From assembly GCA_947463125.1 (NCBI GenBank), contig CANHQZ010000001.1, positions 108,157-172,156 of the forward strand: a stretch of DNA of 64,000 nt, written 5' to 3'. The position numbers and the translations under genes were made by a program. Positions 20,597 to 29,747 of the stretch are shown here, one piece after another; the stretch's first letter is position 1; each line of letters opens with the position of its first letter. The DNA comes from Flavobacteriales bacterium. Lineage in GTDB: Bacteria > Bacteroidota > Bacteroidia > NS11-12g > UBA955. The notes beneath the pieces are model-generated. The model was not told where the DNA came from and ran no database searches. It was given only the letters and a program-made list of their open reading frames with translations.

Positions 20597-21064
20597 ATGA
20601 CACTTTCTATCGGACAATCCGCCCCTGAATTCACCCTATTCAACGACCAGAAAAAAGAAATTAGCCTTGCTGGCTACCGTGGTAAAAATGTAGTTCTGTT
20701 ATTTGTTCCCCAGGCCTTTACCGGCGTTTGCACCGCGGAACTTTGCCAGATGCGCGACAGCTTGCACGACTACAACAATATGAACGCTGAAATCCTCGCC
20801 GTTTCTGTTGATTCAGTTTTTACCCTCGAAAAATGGAAAAAAGATGAAGGTTTCAACTTCAACCTCCTTTCAGATTTCAACAAAGAGGTGAGCCGTGCTT
20901 ATGGAAGCATCTATGAAGAATGGATCTTCGGCATGAAAGGTGTTTCCAAGCGCAGTGCTTTTGTGATTGACAAAGACGGTATTATACGCTATGCTGAAGT
21001 ACTGGAAAATCCGGGTGAAATGCCCAACCTGCAAGCGGTAAAAGACACCGTAGCCTCTCTTTGA
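20597..21064 (+). CDS. Peroxiredoxin (AhpC/TSA family, BCP/AhpE-like)
   Basis: The 155-residue thiol peroxidase has the thioredoxin fold with peroxidatic Cys45 in PQAFTGVCTAELC and a possible resolving Cys50, as in BCP enzymes. The active-site Thr and Arg are in FTGVCT and the GVSKRSAFVID strand. It would reduce hydrogen or alkyl peroxides using a thiol donor. It lies 31 bases after the LptD-like gene on the same strand, with no terminator visible between them. Confidence 0.93.
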   Translation: MTLSIGQSAPEFTLFNDQKKEISLAGYRGKNVVLLFVPQAFTGVCTAELCQMRDSLHDYNNMNAEILAVSVDSVFTLEKWKKDEGFNFNLLSDFNKEVSRAYGSIYEEWIFGMKGVSKRSAFVIDKDGIIRYAEVLENPGEMPNLQAVKDTVASL

Positions 21065-21117
21065 TAAATACCTGCCCGGCGCTGTCAAAACACCTTGCGT
21101 ATCTGAAACCGGTATAC

Positions 21118-21147
21118 TTGGGAATAGGCGCTTGTGGTGTTAATTTG
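21118..21147 (+). promoter_or_regulatory. Possible promoter of the SUMF1-fold gene
   Basis: TTG at 21118-21120, 19-base spacer, TTAATTTG at 21140-21147 (7 of 8 positions relative to the consensus-containing element). Only 5 bases separate it from the ATG at 21153, implying an almost leaderless mRNA. Confidence 0.35.
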
Positions 21148-21152
21148 CAATA

Positions 21153-22235
21153 ATGCATCTCAAACTTTTGGGTATTTTTTTACTGGGTTTTAACCTCGTG
21201 TTTGCCCAGCCGTATTCAGTTCCTGAATCCATTCGAACCAAATACTACTATCGGCCGGGCGACAGTGTCATTCCAACGGAAAAAGCCTCTCCTGCCTTGT
21301 TAAAAGTGTTAAAAGGGTGGATTTATCTGACCGGAGACAGCTCACTTGTAGAACCCACAGATGGCTACGACACCATTTTGCCTTTGTATCAATTTGAATA
21401 TAAGGCCAAACATGGAGGTTTCTTTTATCTGCCAACGGAAGTAAGCAATGCTGCATACCGTCATTTTGTGCAATCTGCCGGCAACCCGATGTATACTCCT
21501 GACACGGGTTGCTGGACAAGCAGTTATACATACAGTGAGCCCTATGCCCATTATTATTACCAGCACCCTGCCTACGATAACTATCCCGTTTGCGGTGTGT
21601 CTTATTTACAGGCTAAAGCCTATTGCCACTGGCTACAGGATAGTTTAAACAATTCATTAAAGAAGAAAAACATACCTCAGCGCGTGGAAGTAGATTTGCC
21701 GAGTTCAGATGAATGGATCAATGTGTATTACCATGCTGTTCGTCAATATGGGCAAAAACAAAAAATACGAATACCCAGTCCAACATATCTCCATTTTGCC
21801 ATACCGGGCAATGCAACCCGCGTCGTATCCGGAAACTGGCTGAGTGCCAGACTTTCTGTGATTAAGTCACAATCCATATACCAGCTATATACGGCAGCTG
21901 CCGATGGCATACAACCCATTGGAAGCGTGTATCACATCATGGGCAATGTGGCTGAATGGACAAGATCTGAAGCGAAAGACCATCTTTTCAACCACAAGGA
22001 ATACACCTATACAGTTACCGGACTGCTGGTACCAAATATCTATGAAAACCATAGCAAAGCCACGCTGGATAAATACGTACGTGGCGATAAACTGAATGAC
22101 CTGATGGCCGTAAAGGGCGGTTCATGGCTGGATGACCCGTTTTATCTGCAGCCCGGCGCCTTGTATTTTGTTCCGAAAAACCAGGGGCGGGCGAATATTG
22201 GCTTCAGACCGATAATTCGGGTCGTAAAACCTTAA
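21153..22235 (+). CDS. Secreted SUMF1 (formylglycine-generating enzyme fold) protein
   Basis: The 360-residue product has a signal peptide ending VFAQ and a C-type-lectin-like SUMF1 domain: FYLPTEVSNAAYRHFV, YPVCGVSYLQAKAYCHWL, MGNVAEWT, KGGSW and a final GFRPIIRVV. GldJ and GldK of the T9SS/gliding apparatus have this fold, but they are lipoproteins; here no lipobox cysteine is seen, so I do not call it either. True formylglycine-generating activity needs two cysteines late in the domain, which I cannot place. It may be a structural paralogue. Its stop codon overlaps that of convergent lysA. Confidence 0.8.
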   Translation: MHLKLLGIFLLGFNLVFAQPYSVPESIRTKYYYRPGDSVIPTEKASPALLKVLKGWIYLTGDSSLVEPTDGYDTILPLYQFEYKAKHGGFFYLPTEVSNAAYRHFVQSAGNPMYTPDTGCWTSSYTYSEPYAHYYYQHPAYDNYPVCGVSYLQAKAYCHWLQDSLNNSLKKKNIPQRVEVDLPSSDEWINVYYHAVRQYGQKQKIRIPSPTYLHFAIPGNATRVVSGNWLSARLSVIKSQSIYQLYTAAADGIQPIGSVYHIMGNVAEWTRSEAKDHLFNHKEYTYTVTGLLVPNIYENHSKATLDKYVRGDKLNDLMAVKGGSWLDDPFYLQPGALYFVPKNQGRANIGFRPIIRVVKP

Positions 22236-23440
22236 AGCACCTCTATTTCGTTGCGTATAAGGTCCTCGAAGGTTTCCCTACGCCTGATGAGTTTTGCCTC
22301 TCCATTTATCACCAGAACTTCTGCAGGTCTGAGACGCGCATTGTAGTTATTGCTCATGGTAAAACCATAGGCACCCGCATTGTAAATAGCAAGTATATCT
22401 CCTTCGCGCACTTCCGCAATTTTGCGATCATAACCCAAGGTGTCGGTTTCGCAGATATAACCTACTACAGAATACAGTCGTGGCAGGCCTTCGGGGTTAC
22501 TCACGTTTTCTATGCGGTGGTAAGCATCGTAAAACATGGGCCTGATCAGGTGGTTCTGCCCGCTGTCAACCCCAATAAAAACTGTACTGGTGGTTTGTTT
22601 GATTACATTGGCCTTCACCAGCAAAAAACCGGCTTCGCTCACGATGAACTTTCCCGGTTCAAACCACAGTTCTAATTCTCTGCCATATTGGGCACAAAAA
22701 CGTTGAAACGCTTCTGCTATGCGGCTTCCGGTGTCTGAGATATCAGTAACAATATCACCATCCTTATACGGCACTTTAAATCCGCTGCCAAAGTCCATGA
22801 ACTCGAGATCGGGAAAATCGGCAGCGGCTTCAAACAGCAAATCGGCTCCCCGCAGAAAAACATCCGCATCCAGAATGTCGCTGCCGGTATGCATGTGAAG
22901 GCCATTGATTTTCATACCATGGCTTTGAACCACACGCAATACGTGTCTTAACTGGTAAATACTGATACCGAATTTAGAATCAATATGCCCTACGGAGATA
23001 TGGCTGTGACCACCGGCCATGATGTGGGGATTCAGGCGTATGCAGCATTTAACCGTTCCGCCGTAATGATGCCCAAATTCCTCCAGAATGCTGATGTTGT
23101 CAATGTTGATATGCACACCCAGTTTCACAGCCTCCTGAATTTCTTCAAAATCTACACAGTTGGGCGTATACATAATTTGTTGAGGTGCGAAACCCGCTCT
23201 TAGCCCCAGTTGCACTTCCTGAATGCTCACCGCATCAAGCCCGGCACCCTCCTTTTTCAGCAAGCGCAATACATTCACGTTGTTTAGTGCTTTCAGGGCA
23301 TAATGCAGGCTGACTTTGACACCCGGAAAGGCATTTTTCAGACGATGGTATTGCGCCGTTATGGTTTGTGCATCATACACATAAACAGGGGTTCCAAACT
23401 TAGCTGCAATTTCTGTTGCCGGTATTCCTCCAATTTTCAT
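22232..23440 (-). CDS. lysA: Diaminopimelate decarboxylase
   Basis: LysA decarboxylates meso-diaminopimelate to lysine using pyridoxal phosphate. From the ATG at 23440 the product has 402 residues; an in-frame GTG six codons upstream would fall at the end of a terminator hairpin. The PLP lysine is in LHYALKA near the N-terminus, the barrel contains NGLHMHTGSD and DFGSGFKVPY, and the C-terminal barrel has CETDTLGYDR and YNAGAYGFTMSNNYN. All are hallmarks of LysA as opposed to ornithine decarboxylase. Confidence 0.95.
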   Translation of the reverse strand: MKIGGIPATEIAAKFGTPVYVYDAQTITAQYHRLKNAFPGVKVSLHYALKALNNVNVLRLLKKEGAGLDAVSIQEVQLGLRAGFAPQQIMYTPNCVDFEEIQEAVKLGVHINIDNISILEEFGHHYGGTVKCCIRLNPHIMAGGHSHISVGHIDSKFGISIYQLRHVLRVVQSHGMKINGLHMHTGSDILDADVFLRGADLLFEAAADFPDLEFMDFGSGFKVPYKDGDIVTDISDTGSRIAEAFQRFCAQYGRELELWFEPGKFIVSEAGFLLVKANVIKQTTSTVFIGVDSGQNHLIRPMFYDAYHRIENVSNPEGLPRLYSVVGYICETDTLGYDRKIAEVREGDILAIYNAGAYGFTMSNNYNARLRPAEVLVINGEAKLIRRRETFEDLIRNEIEVL

Positions 23441-23460
23441 AATCTGGTTTTTTATCACAT

Positions 23461-23493
23461 AAAAAAAGCGGAGATGTGATCCCCGCTTTTTTT
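23461..23493 (-). terminator. Terminator between secDF and lysA
   Basis: An 11-base-pair outer stem (AAAAAAAGCGG with CCGCTTTTTTT) continues after one mismatch with three more pairs around a 3-base loop. On the minus strand the T tract ends 20 bases before the lysA ATG. It ends the secDF transcript; partial read-through would feed lysA. Confidence 0.75.
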
Positions 23494-23510
23494 ACGAAGA
23501 CTTGAGCTCT

Positions 23511-26500
23511 TTATGCTTTCTTAATGTTTTTATTTTTATTCAGACCAAAATCCACAACTACCGGTGTAGCGATGAAGATGGATGAATAGGTACCTACAAT
23601 AATACCCAGCACGAGTGCCAGCGAGAATCCTTTAAGCGCATCGCCGCCAAACAGGAACAGAATGATGCACACAAAGAATACGGTAGCTGAAGTTATCAGG
23701 GTACGGCTAAGCGTCTGGTTAATCGCCATATTGATGAGTTTATGGTCATCTTTCTCCACACGGCTATTGCCTGAAAGGAATTCACGAATACGGTCGAATA
23801 CAATAACCGTATCGTTCATAGAATAACCGATTACTGTCAGCAATGCCGCAATAAGGTGCTGGTCAAATTCCACAGGGAAAGGCACCCAGCCGTCCATAAT
23901 GCTGTAGCAGGCCAGAATAAACACCACGTCATGCACAAGGGCAATGGTAGCACCCAGACCGTATGCAGCACTGCGGAAACGAAGCAGGATGTACGCAAAC
24001 ATCAGGAAGATCGCTACAATCAGCAGTAACGTTGATTTATTGCGTGTGCTGGCAGCCACAGATGAGCCCACTTTTGAGGTTCCCTTAATGGATTCGGCCG
24101 AAACACCAAAATCTTTCAGCGCAGATACGACTTCAGCGGTAGTCTTGTCGCGCGCTTCTTTGCTGTTTTCATTCAACCTGTGTGTTGTAATAACGCGGAA
24201 CTGTCCTTCTTTACCAAAAGTCTTGGCTTCATTGCTGCTTCCGGGGAAAGCCTTATCCAGGGTTTCCTTAATCTGACCTACAGAAACGTCTTTGGATTTA
24301 TCAAACTGGATGATAAATGAATTACCTCCTTTAAAATCGATACCGGTGGTTAATCCGCCCTTGTATATGAAAGTGCCAATACCAAAAAGGATAATGGGCA
24401 ATGACAATACGTATGCACGTTTACGGTATTTAACGAAGTCAAAATTGGTGTTATTTAATACATTCTCGCTGTAAGGGAAAGAGAATTTAAGGTCTTTCTT
24501 CCGGTTAACACGATTTTCAAGCATCCAGCGGGTAACCAGCAGAGAGGTGTACATTGAAGTGAATACGCCTATTACGAAGATGACGGCAAAACCGTAAGCA
24601 GGACCGGAACCTGCCATAAGCAGTGCAACACCGGCCAGCAAGGTGGTTAGGTTTGAGTCAATAATTGCAGAAAGTGCATATTTATAACCGTTCTTCACCG
24701 CCTGAGCCAGGCTTATTTTGTTTCTGAGTTCTTCTTTGATACGCTCATAAATCAGTACGTTGGCATCCACCGCCATACCGATGGTCAATACGATACCTGC
24801 CATACCGGGCAATGTGAGAGATGCGCCAAGGCTGGCCAGAATACCAAAAATGAGGAACATGTTGGCAAACACCGCGATGATGGAGTATACACCTGCACGG
24901 TTGTAATACATCACCATAAAGATAAGAATGGCTACGAAACCCACCAGCAAAGAGCTTGTTCCTCTGCTGATAGACTCTTCACCGAGGGAAGGTCCCACAA
25001 CGTCGCTGGCAACGATTCTGGCAGGAGCAGGAAGTTTACCCGCTTTCAATACGTTGGCAAGGTCATCGGCTTCCTTGATGTCAAAGTTGCCCGTAATCTG
25101 GCTCTGACCACCGCTGATTTTCTGATTAACCACAGGGGCTGAGTAAACGCGATCGTCAAGCACAATGGCAATGTGTTTATTGATGTTGGCACCGGTAATC
25201 TGGGCCCAGCGGCTGGCAGCCTGAGGGGTCATTTCCATGCTCACTTCCACTTCGCCTGTCTGGCTGGTTTGAGAACGGGCATCAGAAATGATGTTTTCCT
25301 CTTCGCTGGCCAGGGCAGCCTTACCGTCGCGGTCGAGTTTCAGCAGGTAAACCAGGTGCTGATCATTGTATTCTTCTAAGAGTTTGTTGGCAGCACTTTC
25401 CGATTTCTTGTCATTTTTCATCAGGCTGCTTTTCAGCTCACCCAGATCAATGGGCTTTGCACTGAAAGCCACCTTCATGGTACCTTCCATTATGGCGGCA
25501 TACTGTGGCTTTTTCAGTTCTTCCACCAGCGCATCGCGGTCTGCTCCGCGAACCGATGCAACTGAGCTACCCATGGCAGCGAAATAACTGTAGCCTTTCA
25601 GCCTGCGCAGCAGTTTGCCAAGCGGGCCGTCGTCCTTGGATTTGCCGGCAATGGCAGAATCTTTTTTAGCAGCGGTTGAATCCACTTTTGCTACGCCGGA
25701 ATCAGCGGTAGCGGCCAGCGCCGATTGCTTACCGGCCTTGAAAAGTATATCCAGCATTTTGCTGGCTTCGGCACCCTTCTGGGTATTGCCATAAACTTCG
25801 TAAAATTCAAGATTGGCACTCTTTTCAACAAGATCCTCCAAACGGCGGGGATTGTCCACACCGGGCAATTCCACACTGATACGTCCACCGTCAATTTTCT
25901 GAATGGTAGGCTGGGTTACGTTTGCCTGGTTGATACGTTTTTCAACTACATCATATACCCTGTCTATCGCAGTGCCGGTTTCATCGCTTAAAATTTTGCG
26001 AACCTGGGCTTCAGAGCTGGAAGTATTGATACCATTGGGATTATTACTTTTGGCAAAAAGGTTGACAACCTTGCGGTTGGGTGCAACTTTACTAAAGGCC
26101 GACATGAAATTATCAACGTAATCACCGCCTTTGGTTTTCTCGTCTTGATCTGCCTGAGCAATAGCCTTCAGCAGATCTGCATCTGCAGGATCGTTGGCCA
26201 TGCCTTTGATGATAGCGCCTTTATCAACCTCAAGAATTACGTTCATACCACCACGCAAATCCAGACCCAGGTTGATTTCGCGCTGCTTACACTCAAAGTA
26301 GTTGTAGCTGGCTATCCAGAGATCATAAATTGTTTCCCGCGAACCAAGGCTATCGATGTAGCCACGGTACGCTTTACCATAGTTTATACCTTTTTTTTGC
26401 TGTTTTTCGGCAAATTGCTGGGCTTTGGTTTCGAAACTCTGTGCTTTCCAGGTGAATGACAGCTGAAATAAACAAGCGATGGCCAAAACGACCGAGAATA

Positions 26501-26525
26501 CAATAACGGAACGATTATTCTTCAT
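23511..26525 (-). CDS. secDF: Fused protein translocase SecDF
   Basis: The 1004-residue product joins SecD (about 1-690) and SecF (about 690-1004), which use the proton gradient to pull proteins out of SecYEG. SecD features: an N-terminal membrane helix, GLDLRGGMNVILEV, the P1 domain ending with VELPGVDNPRRLEDL, and GMAVDANVLIYERIKEEL. SecF features: TGIDFKGGNSFIIQF, GYSMNDTVIVFDRIRE and a last set of membrane helices. The fusion is the usual Bacteroidota form. An Ala/Lys/Asp-rich linker near 265-300 interrupts P1. A candidate promoter lies just upstream. Confidence 0.97.
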   Translation of the reverse strand: MKNNRSVIVFSVVLAIACLFQLSFTWKAQSFETKAQQFAEKQQKKGINYGKAYRGYIDSLGSRETIYDLWIASYNYFECKQREINLGLDLRGGMNVILEVDKGAIIKGMANDPADADLLKAIAQADQDEKTKGGDYVDNFMSAFSKVAPNRKVVNLFAKSNNPNGINTSSSEAQVRKILSDETGTAIDRVYDVVEKRINQANVTQPTIQKIDGGRISVELPGVDNPRRLEDLVEKSANLEFYEVYGNTQKGAEASKMLDILFKAGKQSALAATADSGVAKVDSTAAKKDSAIAGKSKDDGPLGKLLRRLKGYSYFAAMGSSVASVRGADRDALVEELKKPQYAAIMEGTMKVAFSAKPIDLGELKSSLMKNDKKSESAANKLLEEYNDQHLVYLLKLDRDGKAALASEEENIISDARSQTSQTGEVEVSMEMTPQAASRWAQITGANINKHIAIVLDDRVYSAPVVNQKISGGQSQITGNFDIKEADDLANVLKAGKLPAPARIVASDVVGPSLGEESISRGTSSLLVGFVAILIFMVMYYNRAGVYSIIAVFANMFLIFGILASLGASLTLPGMAGIVLTIGMAVDANVLIYERIKEELRNKISLAQAVKNGYKYALSAIIDSNLTTLLAGVALLMAGSGPAYGFAVIFVIGVFTSMYTSLLVTRWMLENRVNRKKDLKFSFPYSENVLNNTNFDFVKYRKRAYVLSLPIILFGIGTFIYKGGLTTGIDFKGGNSFIIQFDKSKDVSVGQIKETLDKAFPGSSNEAKTFGKEGQFRVITTHRLNENSKEARDKTTAEVVSALKDFGVSAESIKGTSKVGSSVAASTRNKSTLLLIVAIFLMFAYILLRFRSAAYGLGATIALVHDVVFILACYSIMDGWVPFPVEFDQHLIAALLTVIGYSMNDTVIVFDRIREFLSGNSRVEKDDHKLINMAINQTLSRTLITSATVFFVCIILFLFGGDALKGFSLALVLGIIVGTYSSIFIATPVVVDFGLNKNKNIKKA

Positions 26526-26557
26526 GTGATTGAGTCAATGCGGTTTTTACGAAGTCG

Positions 26558-26587
26558 CGAAAATACGGAAAAAATTAAGAACTGCAA
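26558..26587 (-). promoter_or_regulatory. Promoter of secDF
   Basis: On the minus strand TTG (26587-26585), a 19-base spacer, then TATTTTCG (7 of 8 consensus positions). The ATG is 32 bases downstream. Confidence 0.45.
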
Positions 26588-26615
26588 GGAAAAAACACAG
26601 TTCAGACCCGCAATT

Positions 26616-27575
26616 TCACAATTGCTGTAAAAGCCGGGTGATTTCTGTTGCGGATTGCTTTTGCATACAATCAAAATGACCTTTGGGACAGGCCTTAAAA
26701 CCAATTTTACTGCAGGGCCTACAGGAAACCCCTGCTGCCTGTACCATTGGTCCGGTTTTTATGCCTTCCGGCAACAGCGGCCCCATGCCAAAGTCGGGTG
26801 TGGTGTTGCCCCAAATCGAAATAATTGGCTTTTGTAAAGCCGCAGCAATATGCATCAGGCCGGTATCGTGGGTTACTACTTTGGCGGCGCCCGCAATCAC
26901 TTTCGCGCTTTGGTCCAGCGATAGCTTGCCACACATGTTGCTTACCCTTTCCGGAAACCTCGCTGCGATGGACTCCCCCACTATGGCATCATGTTTATCG
27001 CCTAGCAATACAAAATGCTCACTGGAAGCTTCCATCAACTCCCCGATTTTATTTTCAGGCATGCGCTTGGTAGCCCAGGTTCCGCCGATGGCGTAGGCTA
27101 CATAAGAAGAAGGCAAACTCGGGATTTCACAATCCTTGTAATAATAATCCAGCCCTTTGCCATCGTATTGCACGCCCCACTTTTTTACCGCTTCCATATA
27201 CCTGAAAACTACATGCTCACAGGGCTTGCGGGCAAGTTTCTTCACCAGCAGCCATTTGCGCATATTCTGCTTGCGAAAAACCGTAAAAGACACACCGGGC
27301 ATAAGGCTGCGAAGCAGGCTGGTTCTGAGATTGGCGTGCAGGTCCACTACCCCATCGTATTTTTCGGCTCTCAGGGTTTTGGCCAGTTCTGCTACACTGC
27401 CCTGCAATGTTATTACCTTATCAATATTGGGATTGGACTGAAGAATCCCTGCATACTGCGGCTTGGTAGCGAAATGAATCTCCACATCGGGCAACTGCGC
27501 TTTCATACAGCGCATCACCGGCGTTGTGAGCACGATATCGCCAATGGAACTGAAGCGGAGAATGAGGATTTTCAT
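26616..27575 (-). CDS. Glycosyltransferase family 9 (heptosyltransferase-like)
   Basis: The 319-residue GT-B enzyme resembles ADP-heptose:LPS heptosyltransferases: KILILRFSSIGDIVLTTP at the N-terminus, DLHANLRTS at about residue 80, and VTHDTGLMHIAAALQKP with SIWGNT in the nucleotide-binding half. It would add a sugar to lipopolysaccharide core or another glycan. A cysteine-rich C-terminus (SCRPC, FKACPKGHFDC) is typical of Bacteroidota members. It follows the PolX-like gene by 15 bases on the same strand. Sugar donor cannot be inferred. Confidence 0.9.
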   Translation of the reverse strand: MKILILRFSSIGDIVLTTPVMRCMKAQLPDVEIHFATKPQYAGILQSNPNIDKVITLQGSVAELAKTLRAEKYDGVVDLHANLRTSLLRSLMPGVSFTVFRKQNMRKWLLVKKLARKPCEHVVFRYMEAVKKWGVQYDGKGLDYYYKDCEIPSLPSSYVAYAIGGTWATKRMPENKIGELMEASSEHFVLLGDKHDAIVGESIAARFPERVSNMCGKLSLDQSAKVIAGAAKVVTHDTGLMHIAAALQKPIISIWGNTTPDFGMGPLLPEGIKTGPMVQAAGVSCRPCSKIGFKACPKGHFDCMQKQSATEITRLLQQL

Positions 27576-27590
27576 AGACCCGCTGCGAAA

Positions 27591-29234
27591 TTAAGCCCTT
27601 TTTAAGGATAGCCAACTTTCAAATTCAGCAAGGGTTTTGGCGTTTAGCGTCAAGCTGCGGGTAAGTCCGCCTTTGCGGGCCGCCAGCGTGCCATAATACA
27701 TATCGTGGTATCCCTCTTTTTCGTGCGCATCCGGATTGATGGAAATGAGTACGCCTTTTTCCATGGCATACGGAATATGCGTCCAGTCTATATCCAGGCG
27801 AAACGGATGGGCATTGAGTTCGATGCTTACCCCATTGGCGGCGCAGGCATCAATCAGGTAGCGGTGGTTTACGGGATAGCCTTTGCGAACCAGCAACAAC
27901 CTGCCGGTGGGATGCCCCAGTATGCGGGTATAAGGATTTTCAATGGCCTTGATGAGGCGCTGCATGGCCTTTTCTTCGGTCATGTTGAGCGTGAAATGCA
28001 CGCTGGCCACCACAAAATCAAAGCGGGACAGCATGTCAGGTTCGTAATCCAGCGAGCCGTCGGACAGAATATCACTTTCAATGCCTTTAAATATGCGGAA
28101 GGGAGCAAGTTCTACATTCAGCGCGTCGATTTCCTGCATTTGCTGAAGCACCCTTTCGTTGCTGAGGCCCTGTGCGTAGCCCGCGCTGCGGCTGTGGTCG
28201 CAGATTCCGAGGTATTCATAGCCCAGTTTTTGGGCATGTTCCGCCATTTCGCGCAGGCTATGAAGTCCGTCGCTGTAGGTGGTGTGGTTGTGCAAAATGC
28301 CTTTGAGGTCTGAAAATTCAATGAGCGGCTCATCGCTACCCTGCAATTCGCCAATGCCCTCGCGCCGCTCGGGCAAAATAAATGGGAAGCCCAGATTTTG
28401 GTAAATTTCAGTTTCTGAATTGCCGGTTAATGCAGTTTGCTCGGTTACGCCCAAAGCCTCAAAATGGGCCGCGCTGCCGGTTCTCAGAAACCACTGCTTT
28501 TCAAACTCAGCCTCCGTAGCGATCTCGAAGGCAAACAAAAATCCATTGGCATCTCGAAATTTGAGTTCGGTATCGGTGTGGCGTTCCAGTTGATGCGAAA
28601 CAGCAAATCCCAGCAAAGTATCTTCAGAGATGCTTGTCAGTATCGCCACCGATTCGAGCACAATGGCATTGCGGCGAAAATCGCCGGTAAATTCTGAGCG
28701 TGATGCCGGAAATTGCTGCCTGAGCTTCTGTAGAATCTCATGGGCAGGCGCTTCAACCCTGGCGAAGTGAAACCAGCCGCGGGCATTGAGGGCAAACTGT
28801 ATGGCCTGCTGAATTTCGTGCTGGGTTTTGAGTCCGAAACCGGGAAACTCCACCAAACGGTTTTCGCGGCAGGCATCCAGCAAATCTTCGGTGGTTTCAA
28901 TGCCCATTTTGCGCCAGATTACACCCACTTTTTTGGGCCCAAGTCCTTTCACTTTCAGCATTTCCAACACACCGGGCGGGGTTTTGGCAATGAGTTGCTC
29001 CAGCTCGGGGAACGTGCCCGTTTGCAGCAGATTTTTGATGGCAGACAATACGCTTTTGCCAATACCGGGAAGGCCGGCAAGGGTTTCATCGTTCATATCC
29101 TGCAAGGGATCTTTGAACTTCTTGATATTGAAGGCGGCCGCCGACAGGGCTTTTACCTTAAAAGGGTTTTCCTCATGCAGTTCGGCGAGTTTTGCGTAAG
29201 TACCCAGCAGGGTTGAGATGTCGTAATTGTCCAT
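27591..29234 (-). CDS. PolX-like protein: HhH and PHP domains, polymerase site altered
   Basis: The 547-residue protein has the architecture of bacterial PolX (base-excision repair polymerase with 3'-5' exonuclease). Residues 1-150 are the helical and helix-hairpin-helix domain (LPGIGKSV, VKGLGPKKVG). At 184-199, where active PolX has a GSxRRx6DxD pattern, the sequence is GDFRRNAIVLESVAIL, so both catalytic aspartates are replaced by Ser195 and Ala197. The C-terminal PHP domain keeps its metal ligands: His315, His317, Asp322, His347, Glu386, His413, His441, Asp501 and His504. I infer a nuclease or phosphoesterase with a non-catalytic polymerase domain. Confidence 0.88.
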   Translation of the reverse strand: MDNYDISTLLGTYAKLAELHEENPFKVKALSAAAFNIKKFKDPLQDMNDETLAGLPGIGKSVLSAIKNLLQTGTFPELEQLIAKTPPGVLEMLKVKGLGPKKVGVIWRKMGIETTEDLLDACRENRLVEFPGFGLKTQHEIQQAIQFALNARGWFHFARVEAPAHEILQKLRQQFPASRSEFTGDFRRNAIVLESVAILTSISEDTLLGFAVSHQLERHTDTELKFRDANGFLFAFEIATEAEFEKQWFLRTGSAAHFEALGVTEQTALTGNSETEIYQNLGFPFILPERREGIGELQGSDEPLIEFSDLKGILHNHTTYSDGLHSLREMAEHAQKLGYEYLGICDHSRSAGYAQGLSNERVLQQMQEIDALNVELAPFRIFKGIESDILSDGSLDYEPDMLSRFDFVVASVHFTLNMTEEKAMQRLIKAIENPYTRILGHPTGRLLLVRKGYPVNHRYLIDACAANGVSIELNAHPFRLDIDWTHIPYAMEKGVLISINPDAHEKEGYHDMYYGTLAARKGGLTRSLTLNAKTLAEFESWLSLKRA

Positions 29235-29286
29235 CAGAAATGAATATACGAAAAAAGGGGGAAATTTCCAAATATTTTGGAGAAAA

Positions 29287-29712
29287 TCAATCCGGCAACT
29301 TCAGCTCACCGGTTTCGAAAGCCTTGTCAAAATCCACCCAGATAATCAGGTTGGGCTTTTCGCCCTGCAGGTACATGATATTCATGGGCTGTCCGGTTTT
29401 TTTGTTGCTTAGCACCTCCACGCCCAGCACCACAAACTTGCGGCCTGCATAGGCCTTTGGCAGTTCGGCCACATCAAAATCGCCGGTGGCAAAAAAAGAC
29501 TGAAAAAATCCGTTGCCTGTGGCGGTATCATAAGACGGCTCATTCCCTGCCCAGCGGGTTTTGCGGTACATATCCAGGTGCTCAAAAACATCGGCTTTGG
29601 CCTTGCCTATCTGCAACGTATCACCACGGCTGATTTCCACCTCTACCTCACCCGAACTTTGGGCTTGCAGGGAACCTGCCAGGGCTAAAAACAGAATCAG
29701 CAAATGGCGCAT
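29287..29712 (-). CDS. Small secreted protein, function unknown
   Basis: The 141-residue product has a clear signal peptide ending LQAQ. The mature part contains RWAGNEPSYDTATGNGFFQSFFATGDFDV and a predicted beta-strand-rich C-terminus (KFVVLGVEVLSNKKTG). No lipobox and no recognised motif. A -7-like element sits 4 bases before the ATG. It is followed on the same strand by the PolX-like gene after 52 bases. Confidence 0.7.
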   Translation of the reverse strand: MRHLLILFLALAGSLQAQSSGEVEVEISRGDTLQIGKAKADVFEHLDMYRKTRWAGNEPSYDTATGNGFFQSFFATGDFDVAELPKAYAGRKFVVLGVEVLSNKKTGQPMNIMYLQGEKPNLIIWVDFDKAFETGELKLPD

Positions 29713-29716
29713 ACTT

Positions 29717-29724
29717 CAAAGTTA
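29717..29724 (-). promoter_or_regulatory. -7 promoter element of the small secreted protein gene
   Basis: TAACTTTG on the minus strand, a full match to TAnnTTTG, 4 bases before the ATG at 29712. No TTG at 19-21 bases upstream; a TTG lies at 15. Confidence 0.4.
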
Positions 29725-29747
29725 TCAAAAAAAGTGCCACAATGAAA

